Shown in pieces: positions 1 to 8,609 of a stretch of 46,375 nucleotides of DNA. The stretch is from Actinomyces culturomici (lineage in GTDB: Bacteria; Actinomycetota; Actinomycetes; Actinomycetales; Actinomycetaceae): positions 315,223-361,597 of the forward strand of contig NZ_LS991317.1 of assembly GCF_900499005.1 (NCBI RefSeq), written 5' to 3'. Position numbers and translations under genes: made by a program. The notes beneath the pieces were generated by a model. The model searched no databases, was not told where the DNA came from, and worked only from the letters and a program-made list of their open reading frames with translations. The number at the start of each line of letters is the position of its first letter. Positions within the stretch are counted from its first letter, which is position 1.

Positions 1-323
1 CCCATCGGGGTGGGCCTCACGATGTCGGTCGCATTGCCGGCCCAGTCCTCGGGGGGGACCCAGGGATCGGGCTTCCATCGGCCTTTGGGCGGGACGTGGT
101 CGACGCCGCCGAGGCTCCAGGGGTTGCAGCGGAGGATCCGCCATGTGCCGAGGAGGATCCCCTTGATCGGCCCGTGGACCTCGATCGCCTCGATCGCGTA
201 GGTCGAGCAGGTCGGCGCGTATCGGCACCGCGGCGCGATCATCGGGGAGACGAACCGCCGGTAGAAGCGGATCGGCGCCGTGACGACGAGGTTGAGGAGC
301 GCGCGCGGGCCGGGGATCGTCAT
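1..323 (-). CDS. yidD: Membrane protein insertion efficiency factor YidD (partial, C-terminus cut by window edge)
   Basis: Reading leftward from an ATG at 323, the frame stays open to the window edge and gives about 107 residues. The start [20 protein letters not shown] is followed by [20 protein letters not shown] and then [10 protein letters not shown], the hallmark of YidD/DUF37. YidD is a small membrane-associated protein thought to help YidC-dependent insertion of inner-membrane proteins. The cysteine-containing [11 protein letters not shown] motif is intact. The ATG overlaps the rnpA stop in an ATGA, so translation is probably coupled. The gene order rpmH-rnpA-yidD is the standard bacterial order. 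The C-terminal end lies outside the window. Certain by family signature and context. Confidence 0.95.
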   Translation of the reverse strand, partial: MTIPGPRALLNLVVTAPIRFYRRFVSPMIAPRCRYAPTCSTYAIEAIEVHGPIKGILLGTWRILRCNPWSLGGVDHVPPKGRWKPDPWVPPEDWAGNATDIVRPTPM

Positions 324-673
324 TTCGACTCCCAGCGCTTCCACGCCCTCGCGAGGGCGGAGTCGAGGTGGCCAGCGAGCGCGTTCGAGTCGAGGTCGAA
401 GGCGTTCCCGCTGGCGCGGACGACGACCCTGCCGCCCTCGGGGATCGCGTCGAGCCGCTCGCGCATGAGGTGGCGCAGCTTCCGCTTCACGCGGTTGCGC
501 CCGGTCGCCCGTTTGATCTCCCTCTTGGGCACGACGAAACCGACGAGGCGGTCATCCCGCTCCTCGTCGGTTCGTGCGTGGACGATCAGGACCGGATCGC
601 CGGCTCGCGCCCCCTTGCGGAAGGTGAGCCGGAAATCCTCGGGATCGACCATCCGGTGTGCGCGAGGCAGCAC
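320..673 (-). CDS. rnpA: Ribonuclease P protein component
   Basis: This 117-residue basic protein is the protein subunit of RNase P, which helps the RnpB RNA bind and cleave the 5' leader of pre-tRNAs. The N-terminal [13 protein letters not shown] resembles the usual RnpA start. The conserved RNR-type motif is visible as [15 protein letters not shown] at about residues 58-72. Length is normal for the family. The start is a GTG eleven bases past the rpmH stop, and the stop overlaps the yidD start in ATGA. It is co-transcribed with rpmH and yidD, the universal arrangement beside dnaA. Confidence 0.97.
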   Translation of the reverse strand: MLPRAHRMVDPEDFRLTFRKGARAGDPVLIVHARTDEERDDRLVGFVVPKREIKRATGRNRVKRKLRHLMRERLDAIPEGGRVVVRASGNAFDLDSNALAGHLDSALARAWKRWESK

Positions 674-683
674 CAGCGCGGTC

Positions 684-824
684 TCAGGCGGACAGCTTGG
701 CGCGACCCTTGCGACGGCGGGCGGCCAGGATGGCGCGGCCGGCGCGGGTGCTCATGCGGAGGCGGAAGCCGTGCGTCTTCGAGCGACGACGGTTGTTGGG
801 CTGGAAGGTCCGCTTGGTGGTCAC
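684..824 (-). CDS. rpmH: 50S ribosomal protein L34
   Basis: This 46-codon gene starts with GTG at 824 and is preceded on its strand by a good ribosome binding site, GAGGAG. The product begins [20 protein letters not shown] and ends [11 protein letters not shown], the classic L34 sequence: a very basic helix-loop-helix protein of the large ribosomal subunit. It is the first gene of the leftward rpmH-rnpA-yidD operon and lies back to back with dnaA. No anomalies are seen. Confidence 0.98.
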   Translation of the reverse strand: MTTKRTFQPNNRRRSKTHGFRLRMSTRAGRAILAARRRKGRAKLSA

Positions 825-1284
825 TGCAGTTCTCCTCGGCGGGAGCGGGCGTTTCCCCGCTCATCGGTCGTGTTGTGGCGATTCCACCGCGAGGGCTTCG
901 CGCAGGAATCCATGGGCGCGCCCGCCGAAACGGGCACAGACGAACAACCAGGTTAGGAGGCCGCCGAACGCGAGTCAACGCCGCTGCGGCCGCTGTGACG
1001 AAGTCCCCGAATTCACACCTGTGGAATTCTCTGTGGAGGTCGGCGTCCACAGTTGTGAATTCCACATATTCGTCCACAGGGCTGTGGAGAATCGTCTTTC
1101 CGCAGAACGGCCGCGCGCCGCCGATGTAACTACACGAATGTCATTCGAATTCCTCTTTCCACAGTTTCATCCCCAAGCTGTGAATCCCGCTGGGGACGGC
1201 TACAGTGGCAAGCCGTCGGGTGGTACGCGAAGCGGCCCCACCCGGTGATCGACATCACTCGCAGCTCGATGAGAAGGACCCTCC
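825..1284. promoter_or_regulatory. rpmH-dnaA intergenic region with degenerate DnaA boxes
   Basis: No gene is visible here. It holds the divergent promoters for rpmH and dnaA and at least six CCACA-type DnaA-box-like sites between 1017 and 1165. The closest to consensus are TCGTCCACA at 1070-1078 and, on the minus strand, TTCTCCACA at 1083-1091, each one mismatch from TTRTCCACA. A perfect 10-bp inverted repeat (TGTGGAATTC at 1020-1029 with GAATTCCACA at 1057-1066) encloses a nested CTGTGGA/TCCACAG dyad. DnaA autoregulation and/or part of a bipartite origin is the likely role (inference). Confidence 0.7.
1178..1206 (+). promoter_or_regulatory. Candidate dnaA promoter
   Basis: CTGTGA (1178-1183) and TACAGT (1201-1206) are separated by 17 bp, a plausible -35/-10 pair for the actinobacterial housekeeping sigma factor. 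The -10 lies 78 bp before the dnaA GTG. Assigned by spacing and hexamer similarity only. Confidence 0.35.
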
Positions 1285-2724
1285 GTGGAGACGAAACCCC
1301 TGGCCGAAGCCTGGTCGCAGGCCCTCGACACCATCTCCACGCACGATCTCGGCCCCGCCGCCTCGAACTATCTGCGCAGCGCGAAGCCGCTCGGCGACAT
1401 CGAGGGAACGATCCTCCTCGCCGTCCCCTCCGACTTCACGAAGGCCTGGATCGAGTCCAAGGCGAACGGAGAGGTGACGACCGCACTGTCGAAGACCCTC
1501 GGACGCGACATCCGCATCGCGATCACCGTCGACCCCTCCCTCGCAGCGTCGCTCGACGAGGACGAGGAGACCGAGGAGCCGGAGGAGAAGGGCGCGGCCC
1601 CCGCCGAGACCCCGGCGCCCGCGAAGAAGCGCCGCACCGAGGCGCCCGCTCCGACGAACGGCTTCGACTCGGCCCCGACCCGCCTCAACCCGAAGTACAC
1701 CTTCGACACCTTCGTCATCGGCCCCTCGAACCGCTTCGCCCACGCCGCAGCCCTCGCCGCGTCCGAGTCACCGGGCACGACCTTCAACCCGCTCTTCATC
1801 TACGGAGACTCGGGCCTCGGGAAGACGCACCTCCTCCACGCGATCGGGCACTACGCCCTCTCGCTCTACCCGCGCCTCAAGGTGCGGTACGTGAACTCCG
1901 AGGAGTTCACGAACGAGTTCATCAACGCGATCCGCCTCAACAAGACGGACAACTCCCAGGTCGAGGCCTTCCACCGCCGTTACCGCGAGCTCGACATCCT
2001 CCTCATCGACGACATCCAGTTCATCGGCGATAAAGAGCAGACGATGGAGGGCTTCTTCCACACCTTCAACGCGCTCTACGAGGCCGACAAGCAGATCGTC
2101 CTCACCTCCGACGTCCACCCGAACTACCTCAACGGCTTCGAGGAGCGCCTCACCTCGCGCTTCACGTCCGGGCTCCTCGTCGACGTCCAGCCGCCGGACC
2201 TCGAGACGCGCATCGCGATCCTCCAGAAGAAGGCGGCGACCGACGCCCTCGAGATCCAGCCCGAGGTCTTCGAGTACATCGCCTCGCGCATCTCCTCGAA
2301 CATCCGCGAGCTCGAGGGCGCCCTCGTCCGCGTCGTCGCCTACGCGAACCTCACGAAGGAGCGGGTCGACCTCTCCCTCGCGGAAATGATGCTCAAGGAC
2401 TACGTCTCCGACCCGGACGACAACGAGATCACGGTCGCCCTCATCATGGGCCAGTGCGCGCACTACTTCGGGGTGACAATCGATCAGCTCTGCTCGACCG
2501 ACCGCTCGCACCAGGTCGTCGAGGCCCGGCAGATCGCGATGTACCTCTGCCGCGAGCTCACCGACCTCTCCCTGCCGAAGATCGGCCAGGCCTTCGGCCG
2601 CGACCACACGACCGTCATCCACGCGAACAAGAAGATCCTCGCCCAGATGAAGGAGAAGCGGGAGACCTTCAACCACGTCGCCGAGCTGACGAATCGGATC
2701 AAGAAGAAGGCCCGCGGCGACTGA
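1285..2724 (+). CDS. dnaA: Chromosomal replication initiator protein DnaA
   Basis: This 479-residue initiator binds DnaA boxes, oligomerises with ATP, melts the origin and recruits the helicase. Domain I covers residues 1-85. Domain II is a short acidic, Ala/Pro-rich linker (about 86-135), much shorter than in Streptomyces. The AAA+ domain carries Walker A GDSGLGKT (174-181) and Walker B LLIDDIQ (239-245). Domain IV ends with the DNA-binding signature [18 protein letters not shown] (429-446). Start is the GTG at 1285 with upstream GAGAAGGA. The sensor-region stretch [16 protein letters not shown] departs from the usual SDRPP form but keeps the Arg-finger segment ERLTSRF. It is flanked by DnaA-box-rich intervals on both sides. 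Confidence 0.99.
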   Translation: METKPLAEAWSQALDTISTHDLGPAASNYLRSAKPLGDIEGTILLAVPSDFTKAWIESKANGEVTTALSKTLGRDIRIAITVDPSLAASLDEDEETEEPEEKGAAPAETPAPAKKRRTEAPAPTNGFDSAPTRLNPKYTFDTFVIGPSNRFAHAAALAASESPGTTFNPLFIYGDSGLGKTHLLHAIGHYALSLYPRLKVRYVNSEEFTNEFINAIRLNKTDNSQVEAFHRRYRELDILLIDDIQFIGDKEQTMEGFFHTFNALYEADKQIVLTSDVHPNYLNGFEERLTSRFTSGLLVDVQPPDLETRIAILQKKAATDALEIQPEVFEYIASRISSNIRELEGALVRVVAYANLTKERVDLSLAEMMLKDYVSDPDDNEITVALIMGQCAHYFGVTIDQLCSTDRSHQVVEARQIAMYLCRELTDLSLPKIGQAFGRDHTTVIHANKKILAQMKEKRETFNHVAELTNRIKKKARGD

Positions 2725-3220
2725 GGATCCGTCCTCTCCGTCGAGTCGATCGCGCCGCCCCGGCCTCGTGCGCAGCGAGGATCGTCGTCCGTCCCCCGTT
2801 CGCTTTCCGCGGGCGGGGGATCGTTCATCGACGAGGACGTCCACAGAGCATGTGATTCGCGGGGTGGATCGACGCCCCGATCCTGTGGACGCAGGAGCGG
2901 CCTCTGTGGATCGCGGAGAATGACAAGAATTCGCGTCCACAGGCGCTCGTGGCGGATCCCCATGCGCGTCCCCGGATCCGTCCACCGGTGAAATCGGCGC
3001 GGTCGCGCGGAGAAGTCCGTGTTTCCACAGAATCCACACCCCTGATGATGACAAGACTCTTGTCATTTCGAATGACACGAAAACTCGCCGCCATGAGCTC
3101 CGCCGATCCCCGACGCCCTGTTCGCGCCCCTCGTCCACGGTCGAGATCGGGGGCTGCACGCGATGCCCGCGCTCCGGGTAGAGTGGGACGGCATATCGTC
3201 ATGTCTTCCCGGAGGCCGGA
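2725..3220. other. Candidate origin of replication oriC (dnaA-dnaN intergenic region)
   Basis: This 496-bp gene-free stretch lies between dnaA and dnaN, the usual actinobacterial oriC position. It has at least seven CCACA-type DnaA-box-like sites on both strands between about 2836 and 3040, mostly of the form GCGTCCACA or GAATCCACA, so individually weak. The least GC-rich part, about 3045-3085, follows a pair of boxes. It contains ATGACAAGACTCTTGTCAT (3048-3066, perfect 8-bp arms) overlapping TGTCATTTCGAATGACA (3061-3077). This could be the duplex-unwinding region or a regulator site (inference). A weak dnaN -10 (TAGAGT, 3179-3184) sits at the right end. Confidence 0.75.
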
Positions 3221-4357
3221 ATGAAGTTCACCGTCGCCCGCGACGTCCTCGCCGAGGCAGTGTCCTGGACCGCCAGGGCCCTCCCCGTCCGTCCGGCCAG
3301 TCCGATCCTCGCCGGCGTCCGCATCCACGCGGAGGCCGAGGAGCTCACGCTCTCCTCCTTCGACTACGAGGTCTCGGCGAATTCGCGGATTCCCGCGACC
3401 GTCGAGGAGCCCGGCGACGTCCTCGTCTCCGGTCGCCTTCTCGCCGACATCTCGAAGTCGCTGCCCGCGAAGCCCGTCGCCGTCGAGCTCGACGGCCAGA
3501 AGGTGAACCTCACCTGCGGCTCCTCGCACTTCACGCTCGCGGTCATGCCGATCGACGAGTACCCGCTCCTCCCGGCCCAGCCCGCCTCCGCCGGCGCCGT
3601 CGATTCGCAGGTCCTCGCCCAGGCGGTCGCGCAGGTGTCGATCGCGGCCTCGCGCGACGACACGCTCCCGCTCCTCACGGGCGTGCGGATCGAGATCGAC
3701 GGCGGGCACATGACCCTCCTCGCGACCGACCGCTATCGCCTCGCGATGCGCGAGCTCGACTGGGAGCCGATCGATCCGTCGATCGAGCAGGTCGCCCTCG
3801 TCAAGGCGCGCATCCTCCAGGACGTCGCGAAGTCGATGACTTCGGGCGCGAAGGTCGAGTTCGGCCTCTCCGCCGAGTCCCAGCCCGGTGCCTCCTCCCT
3901 CATCGGATTCTCCGCGTCCGGGCGTCGGACGACCTCGACGGTCATGGACGGCGACTACCCGCCGGTGCGCCGCCTCTTCCCCGACTCGACGCCCATCCAG
4001 GCCGTGTGCGATCGTCACGCGCTCCTCGAGGCCGTCAAGCGCATGTCCCTCGTCGCTGAGCGGAAGACCTCCGTCCGCCTCGCCTTCACCGAGGGGCGCC
4101 TCGTCCTCGAGGCCGGACAGGGCGACAACGCCCAGGCGTCCGAGGCGATCGAGGCGACGCTCTACGGCGACGACATCTCGACGGCGTTCAACCCGCAGTT
4201 CCTCCTCGACGGCCTGCAGGTGATGGACACCGACTTCGTCCGCTTCGGCTTCACCCATCCGAACAAACCGGCCGTCATGACCGGCCAGGCGAAGGCCGAC
4301 GAGGGCGAGGTCACGGCGTTCCGCTACCTCCTCATGCCGATCCGCTTCGGAGTCTGA
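3221..4357 (+). CDS. dnaN: DNA polymerase III sliding clamp, beta subunit
   Basis: This 378-residue protein forms the dimeric ring that tethers the replicative polymerase to DNA. The start MKFTVARDVLAEAVSWTARALP and the end EVTAFRYLLMPIRFGV are typical of bacterial beta clamps, with three repeated clamp folds of about 120 residues each. The LLTGVRIEI and ATDRYRLAMREL segments of domain II and the C-terminal hydrophobic-pocket residues (YLLMPIR) are present. An ATG start follows GGAGG with good spacing. recF begins seven bases after the stop, so the two are probably one operon. Confidence 0.99.
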   Translation: MKFTVARDVLAEAVSWTARALPVRPASPILAGVRIHAEAEELTLSSFDYEVSANSRIPATVEEPGDVLVSGRLLADISKSLPAKPVAVELDGQKVNLTCGSSHFTLAVMPIDEYPLLPAQPASAGAVDSQVLAQAVAQVSIAASRDDTLPLLTGVRIEIDGGHMTLLATDRYRLAMRELDWEPIDPSIEQVALVKARILQDVAKSMTSGAKVEFGLSAESQPGASSLIGFSASGRRTTSTVMDGDYPPVRRLFPDSTPIQAVCDRHALLEAVKRMSLVAERKTSVRLAFTEGRLVLEAGQGDNAQASEAIEATLYGDDISTAFNPQFLLDGLQVMDTDFVRFGFTHPNKPAVMTGQAKADEGEVTAFRYLLMPIRFGV

Positions 4358-4364
4358 TCCCCCG

Positions 4365-5549
4365 ATGCGCGTCTCCCACGTCGCGCTCGACGACTTCCGG
4401 TCGTGGCGGCGCGTCGTCCTCGAGCTGCCCGCGGGGCCGACGGTGCTCTTCGGCGCGAACGGGCAGGGGAAGACGAACCTCGTCGAGGCGATCGCCTACC
4501 TCTCGACCTTCTCCTCCCACCGCGTGAGCGCAGAGGGCGCGCTCGTCCGCCTCCCGATCGACGAGGACGAGGCCGCTCCCGCGGGCGCCTTCGTGAGGGT
4601 GAAAACGGTGGGGGCCGAGGAGCGCGAGCGCGTCGTCGAACTCGAGATCGTGAGGGGCAAGGCGAATCGGGCGCGCATCAACCGGGCGAACGTCCGGCCC
4701 CGCGAGATCCTCGGACTCGTCCGCACGGTCGTCTTCGCGCCGGAGGATCTTCAGCTCGTCCGCGGCGACCCGTCCGTTCGGCGCGCTCTTCTCGACGATC
4801 TCGCGATCCAGCTGAAGCCCCTGCATGCGCAGGTGAAGTCCGATTTCGAGCGGGTCGCCCGCCAAAGGGCAGCGGTCCTCAAGGCCGCCCAGTCGGCGGT
4901 GCGGCGGGGGAGGACCCCGGATCTGTCGACCCTCGGAGTGTGGGACGAGCGCTTCGCCGAGCTCTCCGCGGCGATGACCGCCGCGCGCGCCGAGGTCGTC
5001 GCCCTCCTCGCCGATCCCGCGGCCGCCGCCTACGACGACGTCGCCGACTCCCCGCGCCGGCTCGAGCTCTCCTTCGACGCGTCGATCGACAGGTCGATCG
5101 GGACGAATCCGGACGATCCGGGTTCCGCCGACCTCGCGGACGTCGAGGCTCAGACGAGGCGGATCCTCGCGGCTCTCGAGAGGATGCGCGACCAGGAGAC
5201 CGAGCGGGGCGTCAACCTCGTCGGCGCGCACCGCGACGACCTCGCCCTCGTCCTCGGGCGCATGCCCGTCAAGGGCTTCGCGAGCCACGGCGAGTCCTGG
5301 TCGGTGGCGCTCGCCCTGCGGCTCGGCTCCTTCGACCTCCTGCGGGCGGAGGGGGAGACGCCGATCCTCGTCCTCGACGACGTCTTCGCCGAGCTCGACG
5401 CGAAGCGGCGCTCGGGACTCGCGACCCGGATCGACGCCGCCGACCAGGTCCTCATCACCGCGGCCGTCGAGGAGGACGTGCCCGCTGAACTCGACACCCA
5501 CGTCGTGCGCGTCTCGTGGTCTCCCGAGACCGGATCGGTCGCCTCGTGA
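4365..5549 (+). CDS. recF: DNA replication and repair protein RecF
   Basis: This 394-residue SMC-like ATPase helps load RecA at single-strand gaps. Walker A is GANGQGKT (residues 30-37), followed by NLVEAIAYLSTFSSHR as in RecF proteins. The C-terminal half has the ABC-type signature region (about 305-320, SHGESWSVALALRLG) and Walker B ILVLDDVFAELDAKRR. GAHRDDLAL precedes the signature, another RecF hallmark. Length matches the family. The gene overlaps the next gene by four bases (GTGA at 5546-5549). Confidence 0.97.
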   Translation: MRVSHVALDDFRSWRRVVLELPAGPTVLFGANGQGKTNLVEAIAYLSTFSSHRVSAEGALVRLPIDEDEAAPAGAFVRVKTVGAEERERVVELEIVRGKANRARINRANVRPREILGLVRTVVFAPEDLQLVRGDPSVRRALLDDLAIQLKPLHAQVKSDFERVARQRAAVLKAAQSAVRRGRTPDLSTLGVWDERFAELSAAMTAARAEVVALLADPAAAAYDDVADSPRRLELSFDASIDRSIGTNPDDPGSADLADVEAQTRRILAALERMRDQETERGVNLVGAHRDDLALVLGRMPVKGFASHGESWSVALALRLGSFDLLRAEGETPILVLDDVFAELDAKRRSGLATRIDAADQVLITAAVEEDVPAELDTHVVRVSWSPETGSVAS

Positions 5550-6355
5550 GCAGCGTGAATACCGACGCGGGCGCGCGGGCCGGTGAGGCCGCCGAATCGC
5601 CCGCCGACGGGCTCAGCCCGGCGGAGTCGCCGGCCGACGGGATCGGAGCGGCGGAGTCGCGTGAATCCGCCGAGGAGTACCTCGCCCGCGCCCTCGAGCG
5701 CGCCCAGCGGATCGCCCGCGCGAAGGGCTACATTCGCACGGCCCTGCCCGCATGGGGCCTCGAGGGGACCCGTCCTGCGTCGGGCGATCTCACCGGGACC
5801 TCGGAATCCGCCGCCCTCGACCTCGGCGATGACGAAGGGGCGTCGGGGGACGGCAACGCGACCGGGGATGGTCCGCACCGGGCGCCCGCGCCGATCGAGG
5901 GGGATCTCGAAGGGGATCTCGTCGCCCTCGAACGCGCGAGGATCCGCGCCGCCGCGAAGTGGGCGAAGGCCCCGGGCATGGCGGCGATGCGCCTCGAGTA
6001 CCGGCCCGCGGGGCGTCTCGACTCGGTGCTCGGCCGGATGATCAAGAAGAACCACTGGGACACCCCGACGAAGATGGGCTCGATCATGGCGAAGTGGCCG
6101 CAGATCGTCGGTCCCGCCGTCGCCGAGCACTCCGAGGTCGAGGCCTTCGAGGAGCGCACCCTCATCGTCCGATGCTCCTCGACCGCATGGGCGAAGCAGC
6201 TCCACCTCCTCCTCCAGACGATCGAGCGGCGCATCGACGAGGAAGTGGGCGCCGGCGTGGTCGAACGGGTGATCATCCGGGGGCCGGTCGCGCCCTCGTG
6301 GCGCAAGGGCCCGCTCTCCGTGAGGGGGAGGGGTCCGCGCGACACCTACGGGTGA
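5546..6355 (+). CDS. DUF721 / DciA-family replicative helicase-associated protein
   Basis: The C-terminal part (about residue 155 to the end) contains RLDSVLGRMIKKNHW and a KWPQIVGPAVAEHSEVEAF segment, the conserved DUF721 (DciA) domain. DciA proteins assist the replicative helicase DnaB in bacteria that lack a DnaC-type loader; dnaB is also in this window. The first 150 residues are low-complexity and acidic, with two ESPADG repeats near residues 17-32, and are probably disordered. I chose the GTG at 5546 (269 aa), which overlaps the recF stop as GTGA; an in-frame GTG at 5516 would add ten residues inside recF. In actinobacteria this gene sits between recF and gyrB, as here. Confidence 0.9.
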   Translation: MSSVNTDAGARAGEAAESPADGLSPAESPADGIGAAESRESAEEYLARALERAQRIARAKGYIRTALPAWGLEGTRPASGDLTGTSESAALDLGDDEGASGDGNATGDGPHRAPAPIEGDLEGDLVALERARIRAAAKWAKAPGMAAMRLEYRPAGRLDSVLGRMIKKNHWDTPTKMGSIMAKWPQIVGPAVAEHSEVEAFEERTLIVRCSSTAWAKQLHLLLQTIERRIDEEVGAGVVERVIIRGPVAPSWRKGPLSVRGRGPRDTYG

Positions 6356-6460
6356 GGCGACGCCTGTGGGTGGCGCTCCTCACACCCGGGAACGCGCAGG
6401 TCACGGGCTCTCTCAGGGTTCGCTCGGGGGCTCGCCGGAACCGTTTTCGAGGACCGTTCT

Positions 6461-6469
6461 TGATAGAAT
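6461..6469 (+). promoter_or_regulatory. Candidate extended -10 promoter of gyrB
   Basis: TGATAGAAT carries an extended -10 (TGN) and the hexamer TAGAAT, about 52 bp before the gyrB GTG. No convincing -35 is present (CCGTTT at 17-bp spacing), which fits an extended -10 promoter. Prediction from sequence only. Confidence 0.4.
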
Positions 6470-6520
6470 CTCCAAGGTGAATCGTCGGGTCCGCGGACCC
6501 GGCTCGAAGAGGGGAGCCGT

Positions 6521-8548
6521 GTGGCTGACAACGAGAAGACGACGAACGGGTCCGACGGCTACGGCGCCTCGGACATCACCGTTCTCGAGGGCCTGGAGGC
6601 CGTTCGCAAGCGCCCGGGCATGTACATCGGCTCGACCGGCGAGCGCGGACTCCACCACCTCGTCTACGAGGTCGTCGACAACTCCGTCGACGAGGCGCTC
6701 GCGGGATACGCCGACCACATCGAGGTGACGATCCTCGCCGACGGCGGCGTGCGCGTCGAGGACAACGGGCGCGGCATCCCCGTCGACATCCACCCCACCG
6801 AGGGCAGGCCCACCGTCGAGGTCGTCATGACGATCCTCCACGCCGGCGGCAAGTTCGGCGGCGGCGGATACGCGGTCTCCGGCGGCCTCCACGGCGTCGG
6901 CATCTCCGTCGTCAACGCCCTCTCCACCCGCGTCGACACGATCATCAAGCGCCAGGGCTACGCATGGCGCATGTCGTTCGCGAACGGCGGCACGCCGATC
7001 ACCGAACTCGTCCGCGGCGAGGAGACCGACGAGACCGGCACGACGCAGACCTTCTACCCCGACCCCGAGATCTTCGAGACGACGGAATTCTCCTTCGAGA
7101 CCCTGCGCCAGCGCTTCCAGCAGATGGCATTCCTCAACAAGGGCCTGCGGATCACCCTCACCGACGAGCGCCCCAGCGCCGTCGACGACGGCGACGAGAT
7201 CACCGGCGACGAGCTCGGCACCGCCGACGACCCGGTCCCCGGGTTCCGCCAGGTCACGTACATGTACGAGCACGGCCTGCGCGACTACGTCGAGTACCTC
7301 GACTCCGCGAAGAAGATCGACACGATCAACGCCGACATCATCGACTTCGAGTCCGAGAACGACGAGGGCACGATGAGCGTCGAGATCGCGATGCAATGGA
7401 CGACCGCCTACTCGTCCTCCGTCCACACCTTCGCGAACACGATCAACACGACCGAGGGCGGCATGCATGAGGAGGGCTTCCGCACGGCCCTCACCACCCT
7501 CGTCAACCGCTACGGCCGGGACAAGGGGATCATCAAGGAGAAGGACGACAACCTCTCGGGCGACGACGTCCGCGAGGGCCTCACGGCCGTCATCTCCATC
7601 AAGCTCACCGAGCCGCAGTTCGAGGGCCAGACGAAGACGAAGCTCGGCAACACCGAGGCCCGCACCTTCGTCGCCCAGCAGGTGTACTCGCAGCTCACCG
7701 ACTGGTTCGACGCCCACCCCGCCGACGCGAAGGCGATCATCGTCAAGGGCCAGCAGGCCCAGGCCGCCCGCGTCGCCGCCCGCAAGGCCCGCGAGGCCAC
7801 GCGCCGCAAGGGCGTCCTCGAGTCCGCCTCCATGCCCGGCAAGCTCCGCGACTGCTCCTCCCGCAAGGCCGAGGAGTGCGAGATCTTCATCGTCGAGGGC
7901 GACTCCGCCGGCGGCTCCGCCGTCGGCGGGCGCGATCCCGAGCACCAGGCGATCATGCCGATCCGCGGCAAGATCCTCAACGTCGAGAAGGCCCGCCTCG
8001 ACCGCGCTCTCTCCTCCGACACGATCCGCAACCTCATCACCGCCTTCGGCACGGGGATCGGCGAGGACTTCGACATCGAGAAGCTCCGCTACGGGAAGAT
8101 CGTCATCATGGCCGACGCCGACGTCGACGGCCAGCACATCGCGACCCTCCTCCTCACCCTCCTCTTCCGCTACATGCGCCCCCTCATCGAGGGCGGGCAC
8201 ACCTACATCGCGATGCCGCCGCTCTACCGCATCAAGTGGACGAACGCCGACCACGAGTTCGCCTACTCCGACAAGGAGCGCGACAAGCTCCTCGCCGCGG
8301 GCCAGGCCGCCAATCGCCGCCTCCCCAAGGAGGGCGGCATCCAGCGCTACAAGGGCCTCGGCGAGATGAACGACCACGAGCTCTGGGAGACGACCATGGA
8401 CCCGGCCCACCGGATCCTCAAGCAGGTCACCCTCGACGAGGCCGCCGACGCCGACGAGATCTTCACGATCCTCATGGGCGACGACGTCGACCGTCGACGC
8501 TCCTTCATCCAGCGCAACGCGGCCGACGTCCGCTTCCTCGACATCTGA
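6521..8548 (+). CDS. gyrB: DNA gyrase subunit B
   Basis: This 675-residue ATPase subunit of gyrase drives negative supercoiling together with GyrA. Visible signatures are [15 protein letters not shown] (residues 26-40), the GHKL ATP-site Asn in [12 protein letters not shown] (N54), [10 protein letters not shown] (80-89), and the [15 protein letters not shown] with its catalytic Glu at 459. The DADVDGQHI metal-binding motif and the C-terminal YKGLGEMN and LWETTMDP follow. The start is a GTG. The size is typical of the short actinobacterial type without the enterobacterial insert. The gyrA start lies 62 bases downstream. Confidence 0.99.
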   Translation: MADNEKTTNGSDGYGASDITVLEGLEAVRKRPGMYIGSTGERGLHHLVYEVVDNSVDEALAGYADHIEVTILADGGVRVEDNGRGIPVDIHPTEGRPTVEVVMTILHAGGKFGGGGYAVSGGLHGVGISVVNALSTRVDTIIKRQGYAWRMSFANGGTPITELVRGEETDETGTTQTFYPDPEIFETTEFSFETLRQRFQQMAFLNKGLRITLTDERPSAVDDGDEITGDELGTADDPVPGFRQVTYMYEHGLRDYVEYLDSAKKIDTINADIIDFESENDEGTMSVEIAMQWTTAYSSSVHTFANTINTTEGGMHEEGFRTALTTLVNRYGRDKGIIKEKDDNLSGDDVREGLTAVISIKLTEPQFEGQTKTKLGNTEARTFVAQQVYSQLTDWFDAHPADAKAIIVKGQQAQAARVAARKAREATRRKGVLESASMPGKLRDCSSRKAEECEIFIVEGDSAGGSAVGGRDPEHQAIMPIRGKILNVEKARLDRALSSDTIRNLITAFGTGIGEDFDIEKLRYGKIVIMADADVDGQHIATLLLTLLFRYMRPLIEGGHTYIAMPPLYRIKWTNADHEFAYSDKERDKLLAAGQAANRRLPKEGGIQRYKGLGEMNDHELWETTMDPAHRILKQVTLDEAADADEIFTILMGDDVDRRRSFIQRNAADVRFLDI

Positions 8549-8609
8549 TTCCCACCCGATCGACCGGGGACGCCCTCGTCCTCGATGATCACCCGAACGA
8601 AGGACCAAC

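Noticed and set aside
3041..3060. GATGATGAC beside DnaA boxes as a DnaA-trio
   Set aside because: Neither strand gives the required repeated 3'-[G/A]A[T/A]-5' pattern over several trinucleotides.
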